52,741 nt of DNA from an uncultured Acetatifactor sp. (GTDB taxonomy: Bacteria; Bacillota; Clostridia; Lachnospirales; Lachnospiraceae): NCBI GenBank assembly GCA_934394665.1, contig CAKRRS010000011.1:1-52741 (forward strand). The letters run 5' to 3'. Below, one piece after another: positions 13,999-21,951 of the stretch. The stretch's first letter is position 1; the number at the start of each line of letters is the position of its first letter. The notes beneath the pieces were generated by a model. It searched no databases. It was not told where the DNA came from and worked only from the letters and a program-made list of their open reading frames with translations. The position numbers were made by a program, and so were the translations under genes.

Positions 13999-15828
13999 CT
14001 ATAAATTCGACACCGCCACGTCTGCGGTCTTCTCCACTCCCAGGTACGGCAGAATATTTTCATACAGTTGCCGTATGATTGGCGCTGCTATCTGACCGCC
14101 ATAGTAGACACCCTGCGGATTGTTGATGATTGCGATAGCGATGACCTGTGGATCATCCGCGGGTGCAAAGCCGATAAATGATGAAATATAGCGTCCGCTT
14201 CCTCTGGGCAGGGTCTGACTGGTGGCAGTCTTGCCGCCAATGCGGAAGCCTTCTACCTGACCGTTTCTGCCGGAACCTTCCGCCACCACCATCTCGAGGA
14301 TATAGCGCATGGTGGCGCTGGTCTCTTCCGATACGATGCCGCTTTGCACCGGATAACGGTAGGTCTCTTCCACCTCTCCGTCCCGGTTCCGGGATTCGAT
14401 GGCAAAATGCGGTGTGATCCGTTTTCCTCCGTTGATGATCGACGAAGCCGTGGTCAGAAGCTGCACTGCCGTGATCTGGAAGGACTGTCCGAACGCCACG
14501 GTGGCAAGTTCCACGTTTCCCATATCTTCTTTTTTATGCATGATTGTCCCGGCTTCACCGGGCAAATCGATCCCCGTCCTTTGTTTCAATCCGAACTGTT
14601 CGAAATAGTGGTAATAATCGTCCACACCGAGCCGCAAACCCACGGAGATGAGTGCCGGATTACAGCTGTTTTCCATGCATTGCACGAACGTCTGGCTGCC
14701 ATGTCCTGTGGTCTTATGACAGCGGATCTTCCGGTCATCCACGATGATAAATCCGGGACAGGAAAATGTACTTTCCGGTGTGACCACGCCTGCTTCCAGT
14801 CCTGCCGCGGCGGTAATGATCTTGAACGTTGAACCTGGCTCATAGGTATCGTTGATGCAGCTGTTGCGCCACATGGCATTTAATTTTTCCTGTTTTTGTT
14901 CCGGGGTCAGGTTGCTGCCTACGATGTCTGTACCTGCTTTCGCATTTGTGCCCGTGCCTGTCACACCCACGGTCTCCATGTTTTCTTCCCGGATGCTGTT
15001 TTCCGGCAGGGTATAGGGATTGTTCAGGTCAAACTCCGGATAATTTACCATTGCCAGGATTTCTCCGTTTTTCGGATTCATCGCCACAATTTCAACACTA
15101 TCTGCTTCTTTGGTTGCACAAGCCTGTGCCGCCAGCTGTGTGGCGTACTCCTGGATATTGCGGTCGATACTGATCCGCAGATCTTTTCCGGGGATTGGTT
15201 CTACCCTGCGCTCGCCTGCGGTATCGACTTCGATTCCTTTTGCATCCGTTACGGTCAGAATCATGCCGGGCTGCCCCTGTAGTATCTCCTCATAGACGAC
15301 TTCCAGTCCGATGATGCCCTGGTTGTCTCCGCCGGTAAATCCCAGCACTTTACTCGCCAGCTCACCGTATGGATAATACCGTTTATAATCTTCATCCACT
15401 TTGACCCCTGCCAGATCGTATTCTCTGATTCTGTCTCCGGTCGCTTTATCCACGTTGCTTTTGATACGCTCAATGGAAGAATACTTTTCTACTTTCTTAC
15501 GGGCTTCCGCTTCGGAGATCCCCAGTTCCGCGGTCAGCATTTGGATCACCTTTTCCGGCTCTTCGATCTGATTATGGATCACAGAGATTGTGCAGACAGT
15601 CTTATTATCCGCCAGTACGACGCCGTTCCGGTCGAGGATCCGCCCTCTGGCAGCCTTGATGCTGCGCTCCCTCTCGTGAAGTCTGGTCGCTGCTTCCGCA
15701 TAATAGTCCGATCGCCATACCATCAGATATACCAGTCTGACAAACAGACCGACAAACATTGCGGTACATAGGAAAAATATGGTCATGATCTTCTTGCGAT
15801 GGAAATATCTGTTATGCCGATCTGCCAT
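13999..15828 (-). CDS. Class B penicillin-binding protein, SpoVD/FtsI-like, with KTAT motif
   Basis: A 609-residue membrane-anchored transpeptidase that crosslinks peptidoglycan. One membrane helix (about 14-33) is followed by the dimerisation domain, then the transpeptidase domain. The active-site serine is S333 in STFK, the second motif is SCN at 388-390, and the third is K533-T-A-T rather than the usual KTG. No PASTA domain is present. It lies just upstream of spoIIGA, so it may be the sporulation enzyme SpoVD, which makes the spore cortex; the other PBP at 16070 would then be the division enzyme. That assignment is inference from position. AGGGGG precedes the ATG. The last codons contain a perfect 0A box. 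Confidence 0.92.
   Translation of the reverse strand: MADRHNRYFHRKKIMTIFFLCTAMFVGLFVRLVYLMVWRSDYYAEAATRLHERERSIKAARGRILDRNGVVLADNKTVCTISVIHNQIEEPEKVIQMLTAELGISEAEARKKVEKYSSIERIKSNVDKATGDRIREYDLAGVKVDEDYKRYYPYGELASKVLGFTGGDNQGIIGLEVVYEEILQGQPGMILTVTDAKGIEVDTAGERRVEPIPGKDLRISIDRNIQEYATQLAAQACATKEADSVEIVAMNPKNGEILAMVNYPEFDLNNPYTLPENSIREENMETVGVTGTGTNAKAGTDIVGSNLTPEQKQEKLNAMWRNSCINDTYEPGSTFKIITAAAGLEAGVVTPESTFSCPGFIIVDDRKIRCHKTTGHGSQTFVQCMENSCNPALISVGLRLGVDDYYHYFEQFGLKQRTGIDLPGEAGTIMHKKEDMGNVELATVAFGQSFQITAVQLLTTASSIINGGKRITPHFAIESRNRDGEVEETYRYPVQSGIVSEETSATMRYILEMVVAEGSGRNGQVEGFRIGGKTATSQTLPRGSGRYISSFIGFAPADDPQVIAIAIINNPQGVYYGGQIAAPIIRQLYENILPYLGVEKTADVAVSNL
14006..14012 (-). promoter_or_regulatory. 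Perfect Spo0A box upstream of the spoIIGA promoter
   Basis: TGTCGAA on the minus strand is an exact match to the 0A box TGNCGAA. It sits at about -76 to -82 from the predicted start of spoIIGA transcription, inside the last codons of the upstream penicillin-binding protein gene. In the Bacillus spoIIG promoter the distal Spo0A site lies at a similar distance. Confidence 0.65.
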
Positions 15829-15965
15829 ACAGAGCCCCCTCAGGTATGCTTTCTATATCATATTGCACTGTAGGGAAAGTTATGATGCTACGTTTTCATC
15901 ACAGTAACAATTCACATAGTTGCAAGCAGCAATGTGTGCTCGTATAAGTATATGTGATGCCTAAT

Positions 15966-16025
15966 AAAAAACAGCCCCACTTACATGCAATACTCTCCGT
16001 AAGAGTATCTATGCAAACAGGGCTG
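15966..16025 (-). terminator. Terminator after the division-cluster PBP gene
   Basis: On the minus strand an outer stem CAGCCC/GGGCTG encloses a second hairpin (ATACTC/GAGTAT flanked by TGCAT/TGCA-like arms) and ends in a run of six T residues. It lies about 45 bases after the stop of the 784-residue PBP. It separates the mraZ-rsmH-ftsL-pbp unit from the next PBP gene. The remaining gap to 15829 shows no clear promoter. Confidence 0.85.
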
Positions 16026-16069
16026 AAGTGTTTGAATGCTTTATTCCATTTTATTACTTTGCTATTGTT

Positions 16070-18424
16070 TTACTGGTTCGACTGGTCGTTCTGGTTCAAC
16101 AGGTTATTGTTGACCGGGCTGTCACCCATGGTGTCGTCTCCGCCGACATCCGCTCCCGTAACGGGATCAATGAGTCCACCGTCGATCGGACTTACCAGAT
16201 AACCCGTTGCCGGATCTACCGGATAGCTTCTCCAGTTTTCGTTTGCTGCAGGCGTGGTGCCATCCTGTGTCGTACCGTCGCCGGTGCCGGTTTCATCACC
16301 GCTTCCGGTTCCGTCTCCGCCGTTTCCTGTGCTGTCTCCACCATTTGCATCAGCTCCGGTTCCGTCTCCGGTGTTTGATCCGTCACCGTTCTCCGGCGTC
16401 TGTGTATACTGGTTCGTGATCTCGATCTGCTTCTCTGCCAGTTCCTGAATCTCTTTATCGGACAGCTCCTCTGTCATAAAGATGTTCAGATAAGGCAGTA
16501 CTTCTGTCAGAACATTTCTGACGATACCGGTTGCGAACTTCGCATCATCCTGAGGAGAAGCATTTGCACGATCTACTACGACATAGATGGCGATCTGTGG
16601 ATCGTCTGCCGGTGCATAACCCATAAAGGATACGACGTATTCACCGTTTTTACGGGGAATAGTCTCTGCGGTACCGGTCTTGCCGCCGATGGCATAGCCT
16701 GCGGGTCTTGCGGTTCTGCCGGTTCTGCGGTCACCGCCCTCTTCCATGACGGTGGCGCGGCAGTACTGTCTGATCTTCGCGGAAGTACTCTCGGATATGG
16801 TCTGGCGAAGTACCCGGGGCTCTATGTTTTCCACCGTAGCGCCGTTGGCATTGGTAATCTTATCCACCATATGCGGCTCATAATAATAACCGCCATTGAT
16901 CAGGGAACAGAATCCCGTGATCATCTGGATCATTGTTACATTAAAGTTCTGACCGAAGCTGTTGGTCGCAAGGTCTGCGCTTCCCATCTGCTCTACCGGG
17001 AACAGGAGACTTGCGGTTCTTGCCTCTCCGGCGAGATCGATGTTCGTCTTCAGTCCGAAGTTGAAGGTCTGCTGGAATTTGGCAAACTCTTCTTTTCCCA
17101 AAGTTGCCGCGATTTTCATCAAAGCCACGTTGCAGGACCAGGCAATGGAATCCTGTACAGAGACATCGCCTTCACCGCCGGAACGGTAGCTGTGGCACTT
17201 GATGGTATGTCCGCCAACCTCCAGGGAACCATTACACTGGTAATGCTCGTTGCCGGTGATGGCGCCACTCTCCAGTGCCGCCGCAACGGTAAAAGGCTTC
17301 GCCGTGGATCCGGGTTCATAGGTCGTGGAAATACAATAATTTTTCCAGAGATAATTCAGGTTATCCAACAGCTGATCGTCTGTCAGCGCATCGATATCCT
17401 CCTGGGTAAAATAGGTATCCGTCTTGGTCAGCACCTGATAACCGTTGGCATTGGTCACCATTTCGATCTTGCGGGAGCCAAGCAGTGCATCCGTATTCCT
17501 CGTGTCGTTCAGATCGTAGGTCGGATAGCTTGCCATTGCCAGGACATTACCGGTATTTACTTCCATGATGATGCAGCCCACATTTTCCGCACCGTTGCCG
17601 GGGTGTACCGCATCTTTATGTTCATCGTTGAACTGCTTCAGATATTTTTCCACAATGCTCTGAATGTTGGCATCAATGGTACTGTGGATCGTGTTGCCGT
17701 CCACCGCCGGCTTGATGGTGCGCTCCAGATTCGCATCATCATTCAGATAACCGTACTCTCTTCCGGTCGTGCCGTTCAATACGTCATTGTAGTACTCTTC
17801 CAGTCCGTACTGTCCCTCATTATCCGATCTGGCAAAACCGATCACGTCCGCTGCCAGAGAACCGTTGGGATAGACTCTCTTGTACTCTTCCTGGAACCAG
17901 ACTCCCTTGATCTTGCTGTTTTCCAATGCTGCCGCCTGGAAACCGCTGATCTGATCATAAGTAAGTCGGCGAAGCGGTACATACCAGGAGGAATCCGGAT
18001 GGGTCGTGATATACTGTCTTGTCGCGGTCATATCCAGATCCGGGAAATTCGCAGAGAGCGCTTCCAGCGTAGGTTCCAGATAATCATCCCGATCCAGCAT
18101 CACGTAAGAATCGATGACCAGATTATAGACTTTTTCACTGACTGCCAGTTTGGTACCTTTAGCATCCACGATATCTCCGCGGCGGTACGGTAATGTCACG
18201 GAATCATATTTCTGCTGTGACAATACCTGTTTTTCATAAGAAGCACCGTCCGCTTTAACGATCCAGGACAAACGGACAGATAAAAGAATGAATGCCAGTA
18301 TGATGAGTCCATACAGGCATAGCAATTTCTTTTGTACATTTTTTCTTTGTTTTCGTTCAGCTCTTTTTTTATTGATGTCTCTTTGGCTGCTTGCGGAATT
18401 CATATGGTTTCTCTGTTGCTTCAC
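16070..18424 (-). CDS. Class B penicillin-binding protein (PBP2/FtsI-like) with Gly/Asp/Thr-rich tail
   Basis: A 784-residue transpeptidase. A very basic cytoplasmic N-terminus (RDINKKRAERKQRK) precedes one membrane helix at about 34-54. The transpeptidase domain has S373 in STAK, SCN at 430-432, and a normal KTGT at 582-585. After the catalytic domain comes an unusual 130-residue extension: a stretch rich in Gly, Asp, Thr and Asn (about 677-722), a short conserved-looking segment (SYPVDPATGYLVSPIDGG) and an Asn-rich end. No PASTA repeats are seen. It is the last gene of mraZ-rsmH-ftsL-pbp and is followed by a terminator, so it is the likely septal transpeptidase partner of the FtsL-like protein. 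Confidence 0.93.
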   Translation of the reverse strand: MKQQRNHMNSASSQRDINKKRAERKQRKNVQKKLLCLYGLIILAFILLSVRLSWIVKADGASYEKQVLSQQKYDSVTLPYRRGDIVDAKGTKLAVSEKVYNLVIDSYVMLDRDDYLEPTLEALSANFPDLDMTATRQYITTHPDSSWYVPLRRLTYDQISGFQAAALENSKIKGVWFQEEYKRVYPNGSLAADVIGFARSDNEGQYGLEEYYNDVLNGTTGREYGYLNDDANLERTIKPAVDGNTIHSTIDANIQSIVEKYLKQFNDEHKDAVHPGNGAENVGCIIMEVNTGNVLAMASYPTYDLNDTRNTDALLGSRKIEMVTNANGYQVLTKTDTYFTQEDIDALTDDQLLDNLNYLWKNYCISTTYEPGSTAKPFTVAAALESGAITGNEHYQCNGSLEVGGHTIKCHSYRSGGEGDVSVQDSIAWSCNVALMKIAATLGKEEFAKFQQTFNFGLKTNIDLAGEARTASLLFPVEQMGSADLATNSFGQNFNVTMIQMITGFCSLINGGYYYEPHMVDKITNANGATVENIEPRVLRQTISESTSAKIRQYCRATVMEEGGDRRTGRTARPAGYAIGGKTGTAETIPRKNGEYVVSFMGYAPADDPQIAIYVVVDRANASPQDDAKFATGIVRNVLTEVLPYLNIFMTEELSDKEIQELAEKQIEITNQYTQTPENGDGSNTGDGTGADANGGDSTGNGGDGTGSGDETGTGDGTTQDGTTPAANENWRSYPVDPATGYLVSPIDGGLIDPVTGADVGGDDTMGDSPVNNNLLNQNDQSNQ

Positions 18425-18525
18425 ACTTTGTGCCTCCCGGGCTTAATTTCTACTATGCTTCCTTCCCTCTAAGTCTGATTCCTTTTTCAGCAGGTCTGCC
18501 CTGCGTATCGTTTTTGTACTTTGAA

Positions 18526-19032
18526 TTAATTCTGACTATTATCCGCCTGACGCATGTAATCATTGCTGATGCTCTCGTAAGGGATCACCTGTCCCTCTGC
18601 GGCATAGGTCATACCCAGCTCTCCGATGGCGATCCGCTTGATCTCTTCCAGATTAATATTACTGGTGATACGGCTGTACTCTTCGTCATTTGACAGCTTC
18701 AGAGAGTTCAGCTCGCTCTCCATTCTGGAGACTTCGGTGATCTTCGCAGTCAGTTCTGACTGCATCTGAATATAATTCACCAGAAAAACAGCACAGGCAA
18801 GCAATGCCCCCATCAGAAAAGCCACATAGCCGATGCTCATGTGTCTGGCCTTTTCTCTGTTTTTTCTCGTCTCGCGGGACAACTGATGCAGGGGGGTCTC
18901 CATCTGTCTGCGAATCTGTAAGTCTCTTGCTGTATTATCGTATATGTAAGGAGTGATCCGTGAAGTTGTTCCGGTAGTTCTACCAGCGGTTCTTCCTGAT
19001 GTTTTCCCATAAGTTGTTCTTCTCTGTACCAT
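18526..19032 (-). CDS. FtsL-like septum protein
   Basis: About 168 residues from the ATG at 19032. A Thr/Arg-rich cytoplasmic N-terminus (to about 85) leads to a single membrane helix (SIGYVAFLMGALLACAVFLVNY). A coiled coil of about 60 residues (MQSELTAKITEVSRMESEL and onwards) and a short extracytoplasmic tail follow. This architecture and the position between rsmH and a PBP gene fit FtsL, which recruits FtsB/DivIC and activates the septal synthase. Sequence conservation in this family is low, so context carries the call. The GTG-initiated longer frame (19050) is less likely; GTGGGA lies about six bases before the chosen ATG. Confidence 0.8.
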   Translation of the reverse strand: MVQRRTTYGKTSGRTAGRTTGTTSRITPYIYDNTARDLQIRRQMETPLHQLSRETRKNREKARHMSIGYVAFLMGALLACAVFLVNYIQMQSELTAKITEVSRMESELNSLKLSNDEEYSRITSNINLEEIKRIAIGELGMTYAAEGQVIPYESISNDYMRQADNSQN

Positions 19033-19100
19033 ATGCATTCCCACTTTCACTAATTTATAGTTACGTTATATTTGCTTTGTTTCTTCTACTTCTGTTTCCT

Positions 19101-20030
19101 TCAAGCCTTTTCGAACACTCGTAACTTTGCGCTCTTGGATCTGCTGTTTACTTCCAGTTCTTCCGCGCTCGGAAGGATCGGTTTTCTCGTGATCACCTTT
19201 CCCTTGGAGGCCTTGCCGCATACACACACCGGGAATTCCGGTGGGCAGGTACATGGATTTTCATTCCTGCGGAATGCATTCTTGACAATTCTGTCTTCCA
19301 GCGAATGGAACGTAATAATGCAGAATCTTCCGCCCGGATTTAACAGGCCTGTCAGCTCGTCCAATGCTTTTTTCAATACTTCCAGTTCCTGATTGCACTC
19401 AATGCGGATTGCCTGAAACGTCTGCTTGGAAGGATGTCCGTTCTGCCGCATCTTCGCCGGAACCGCCGCCTTGATGATCTCATTTAATTCAAAAGTCGTC
19501 TCGATCGGCTTGTCCGCCCTGTTTTTTACAATATGTTTTGCAATATTTTTAGCAAAAGGATCTTCGCCGTAATCTCTGATGATGTGATACAGCTCCATCT
19601 CAGAGTAATTGTTCACAATGTCTCTCGCTGTCAGTGTCTGTCTGCGATCCATACGCATGTCAAGCGGTGCATCAAAACGATAGGAGAAGCCTCTGTCTTC
19701 CGTATCCAACTGATAGGATGACACTCCCAGGTCAAGCACGATGCCGTCCACACCGGTCACGCCGCATTCTCTGAGCGCTTCCACCGCATTCACATAATTA
19801 TTGCGAATCACGGTCACTTTCTCTCCATAAGGCTGTAAGCGCTCCGTTGCCGCTGCGATTGCTGCATCATCCTGGTCAATACCGTAGAAATGTCCGTTTT
19901 TCAGATGTTTGCACACTTCAAAGGCATGTCCGCCTCCGCCTAACGTCCCGTCTACATAAATGCCGTCCGGTTTGATATTCAATTGTTCAATAGTCTCATG
20001 TAACATTACAGAATAATGATTGAATTCCAA
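19101..20030 (-). CDS. rsmH: 16S rRNA (cytosine-1402-N4)-methyltransferase RsmH
   Basis: A 309-residue SAM-dependent enzyme (formerly MraW) that methylates N4 of C1402 in the ribosomal P site. It has the family N-terminus [13 protein letters not shown], the SAM-binding [10 protein letters not shown] (about residues 28-37), [11 protein letters not shown] and a late [12 protein letters not shown] motif. The start codon is TTG, with AGGA about nine bases upstream; the in-frame region before it is closed by a stop. It is second in the division cluster after mraZ. Confidence 0.97.
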   Translation of the reverse strand: MEFNHYSVMLHETIEQLNIKPDGIYVDGTLGGGGHAFEVCKHLKNGHFYGIDQDDAAIAAATERLQPYGEKVTVIRNNYVNAVEALRECGVTGVDGIVLDLGVSSYQLDTEDRGFSYRFDAPLDMRMDRRQTLTARDIVNNYSEMELYHIIRDYGEDPFAKNIAKHIVKNRADKPIETTFELNEIIKAAVPAKMRQNGHPSKQTFQAIRIECNQELEVLKKALDELTGLLNPGGRFCIITFHSLEDRIVKNAFRRNENPCTCPPEFPVCVCGKASKGKVITRKPILPSAEELEVNSRSKSAKLRVFEKA

Positions 20031-20129
20031 GGGCGGTCATCCTTTCTCGTAACTTGTTCATAATCTGTTTTCGTCCGAAGAGCTTGTCCGCTGCTATACA
20101 GATTCGATTCTTTGTTTCTCTCATTGTCA

Positions 20130-20561
20130 TCAGATGGTAAGTCCCAGACCTTCCATTGAGCCTGTAATCGCATCCATATCGACATCGGAGTTCATGTTCT
20201 CCCACTTCTCCTTGCTCCAGATCTCGACACGGCTGCCGACACCGACTAACACTACATCTTTTTCCAATCCGGCGAATTCCCGTAATGCCGCCGGCAATAG
20301 GATTCTTCCCTGTTTGTCCACTTCTACCGTAGCCGCACCGGCTAAGAAGAAACGTGCGAACTGTCTTGCTTCCTTATTGATCAGTGGTAACGAAGTCAGC
20401 TTCTGTTCAAAAGCGTTCCAGTCATCGTTAGCATACACAAATAAGCAGCCATCCATTCCCTTGGAAATTACAAATTCCTCACCTAACGTCTCTCGGAATT
20501 TTGAAGGAATGATCAACCTGCCTTTCGTATCTAACGTATGGTTGTACTCGCTCATAAACAT
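20130..20561 (-). CDS. mraZ: Division cluster regulator MraZ
   Basis: A 143-residue protein with two AbrB-like MraZ domains. Each has the signature seen here as DTKGRLIIPSKFRE (about residues 10-23) and DKQGRILLPAALRE (about 80-93). MraZ forms rings and binds its own promoter repeats. The ATG at 20561 gives the family start MFMSEYNHT and has GGTGAG four bases upstream; the longer frame to 20576 is not needed. It heads the mraZ-rsmH-ftsL-pbp unit. The repeats at 20626-20665, just upstream, are its probable operator, so autoregulation is expected. Confidence 0.97.
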   Translation of the reverse strand: MFMSEYNHTLDTKGRLIIPSKFRETLGEEFVISKGMDGCLFVYANDDWNAFEQKLTSLPLINKEARQFARFFLAGAATVEVDKQGRILLPAALREFAGLEKDVVLVGVGSRVEIWSKEKWENMNSDVDMDAITGSMEGLGLTI

Positions 20562-20625
20562 CGCACTCACCACCATTCATCCAAAAGGGGACTGCCACGA
20601 AACGGAGGTCATTTTTTCTGAAAAT

Positions 20626-20665
20626 CTACCACTTTGTGGCACTTACCTCCACTTTCTCCCACTTT
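20626..20665 (-). promoter_or_regulatory. MraZ operator: four 10-bp direct repeats
   Basis: On the minus strand four consecutive decamers read AAAGTGGGAG, AAAGTGGAGG, TAAGTGCCAC and AAAGTGGTAG. This reproduces the known MraZ site, which is TGGGN-type boxes spaced by 5 bases (10-bp period). They lie just downstream of the promoter at 20673-20701, around the predicted transcription start and leader, where a bound MraZ ring would block initiation. Confidence 0.8.
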
Positions 20666-20672
20666 TATTATG

Positions 20673-20701
20673 ATTTTATACTAAAATAGGGTATTTTACA
20701 A
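20673..20701 (-). promoter_or_regulatory. Putative SigA promoter of mraZ
   Basis: Minus-strand TTGTAA (20696-20701) and TAAAAT (20673-20678) with a 17-base spacer. An alternative -10 (TATAAA, 20675-20680) would give 15. It sits directly upstream of the MraZ repeats. Confidence 0.65.
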
Positions 20702-20736
20702 GAGAAATCAAGCACCTTTTTTCGACACTGTAACGC

Positions 20737-20773
20737 AAAAGAGCGCCCTGTCTTGTGACAAAAGCGCTCTTTT
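20737..20773 (-). terminator. Second terminator after lgt
   Basis: Perfect 10-bp arms at 20737-20746 and 20764-20773 start with AAAAGAGCGC and end in a T-run; a small inner stem TGTC/GACA fills the loop. It separates lgt from mraZ. Being A/T-flanked on both sides, it may work in either direction. Confidence 0.8.
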
Positions 20774-20798
20774 CTACTATATCTGGCTATAAAAAGAA

Positions 20799-20827
20799 GG
20801 TTACATACAATATCTATGTATGTAACC
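20799..20827 (-). terminator. First terminator after lgt
   Basis: An 11-bp perfect stem (20799-20809/20817-20827) is followed on the minus strand by TTCTTTTTA. It lies about 35 bases after the lgt stop and is backed up by a second hairpin downstream. Confidence 0.85.
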
Positions 20828-20862
20828 CTATTTTAACATTCTTAATAAATTTTAAAAAATTT

Positions 20863-21777
20863 TTAATTATTTTGTTGCGTGGTCTCCGCTTCAGGCTGAT
20901 TTGCGTTTGTTTCTTGTTTGCCCTGTTTTTTTAATCTCATACGAACGATGATGTCCGTCACTACTGCGAAGATCACCATACACAGAGACAGTACCTGGGA
21001 TACGGCAAGTGTGGTTCCCGGGATGAACAAAGTATCGGTTCTGATACCTTCGATCCAGAATCTGCCGAGTCCATATCCGCCGAAGTACAGCAGACAGATC
21101 TCACCCTCGAACTTCTTGTGTTTACGATATGCCAGCATTAAGAGCAGAACCATCAGGTTCCACAGACTTTCATACAGAAACGTCGGATGTACCTGAATGT
21201 AATTCGTTCCCTCCACAATATGTGCCGCCACATTATCGGAGATATCCCGGCTGCGCACTGCTTCAATCGGCAGTCTCATGGCGAGAAAATTGTCCGTGTA
21301 TTCACCGAACACTTCACGGTTCATGAAATTGCCCCAGCGTCCGATGACCTGTCCCAGGATCAGTCCCGGTATACACAGATCCCCCAACTGAAACGGATTT
21401 ATCTTCTTGATCCAGCAATAGATAAACAACGTCAGGAAGGCTCCGATGACACCGCCGTAGATGGCCATGCCGCCGTTTCTCGTATTGAAGATACTGAGCA
21501 GATTGTCTTTGTAATAATCCCAGGCAAACACCACATAATAGATTCTGGCACCGATGACCGAAAAGATCACGGCATAAATGGCGAAATCCCAGATGGTATC
21601 CGGATTCTGCCCACTCACCTTTGCCTCATGCACTGCCATCAGAATTCCTGCCAGTACACCAATGCCGATGATCAGACCGTAATATGCGATTTCAAAACCG
21701 AATACGGAAAAACTTCTGGGAACATTTTCCAGGTAAATGCCTAAATGGGGAAAAGCGATATCTCCTGCATTCATCAT
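20863..21777 (-). CDS. lgt: Prolipoprotein diacylglyceryl transferase Lgt
   Basis: A 304-residue membrane enzyme that transfers diacylglycerol from phosphatidylglycerol to the lipobox cysteine of prolipoproteins. About seven helices are visible. The family signature GRWGNFMNREVFG (around residue 140) and the C-terminal HPTFLYESLWN are intact. The first ATG of an ATG-ATG pair at 21777 is chosen, with AAAGGAG seven bases upstream; the longer frame to 21843 would run through a hairpin element. A potential substrate, the amidase lipoprotein at 23182-24294, is nearby. Two terminators follow. Confidence 0.96.
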   Translation of the reverse strand: MMNAGDIAFPHLGIYLENVPRSFSVFGFEIAYYGLIIGIGVLAGILMAVHEAKVSGQNPDTIWDFAIYAVIFSVIGARIYYVVFAWDYYKDNLLSIFNTRNGGMAIYGGVIGAFLTLFIYCWIKKINPFQLGDLCIPGLILGQVIGRWGNFMNREVFGEYTDNFLAMRLPIEAVRSRDISDNVAAHIVEGTNYIQVHPTFLYESLWNLMVLLLMLAYRKHKKFEGEICLLYFGGYGLGRFWIEGIRTDTLFIPGTTLAVSQVLSLCMVIFAVVTDIIVRMRLKKQGKQETNANQPEAETTQQNN

Positions 21778-21801
21778 AATTTTTCTCCTTTTGATACTAT
21801 A

Positions 21802-21945
21802 CGGATTCTCCGCGCTTCGCGCTCCCGAATCCGCAACATACATTCACATTCCGGACTAACGTCCTATTTGCTCATGTATGTTGGATTCTCTAATAGATAG
21901 ATTGCTCCGCCTGCAAGCAGTCTCGTAATCTATCTATTGAGAATC
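21802..21945. repeat. Triple-hairpin intergenic element
   Basis: Three consecutive hairpins fill the lgt-ychF gap. Hairpin 1: 21802-21808/21827-21833 with inner stem GCGC/GCGC. Hairpin 2: perfect 9-bp 21835-21843/21874-21882 with inner GGAC/GTCC. Hairpin 3: about 19 bp with one bulge, 21884-21903/21927-21945, inner CTGC/GCAG. On the minus strand each has a GAG-like segment before a 4-bp inner stem and GGA right after it. There is no U-tract. Its nature (mobile palindrome or RNA) is unknown; it starts at the ychF stop. Confidence 0.85.
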
Positions 21946-21951
21946 TTAGTA

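Noticed and set aside
15829..15965. A SigE promoter for the SpoVD-like PBP
   Set aside because: A CATACCT resembles the -10, but no -35 occurs at 14-15 bases and it would abut the ribosome site.
16871..18193. A 440-codon open frame on the plus strand
   Set aside because: It lies wholly antisense to the division PBP gene, whose motifs are intact. It has no homology that I can see and its composition is that of a reverse-frame shadow.
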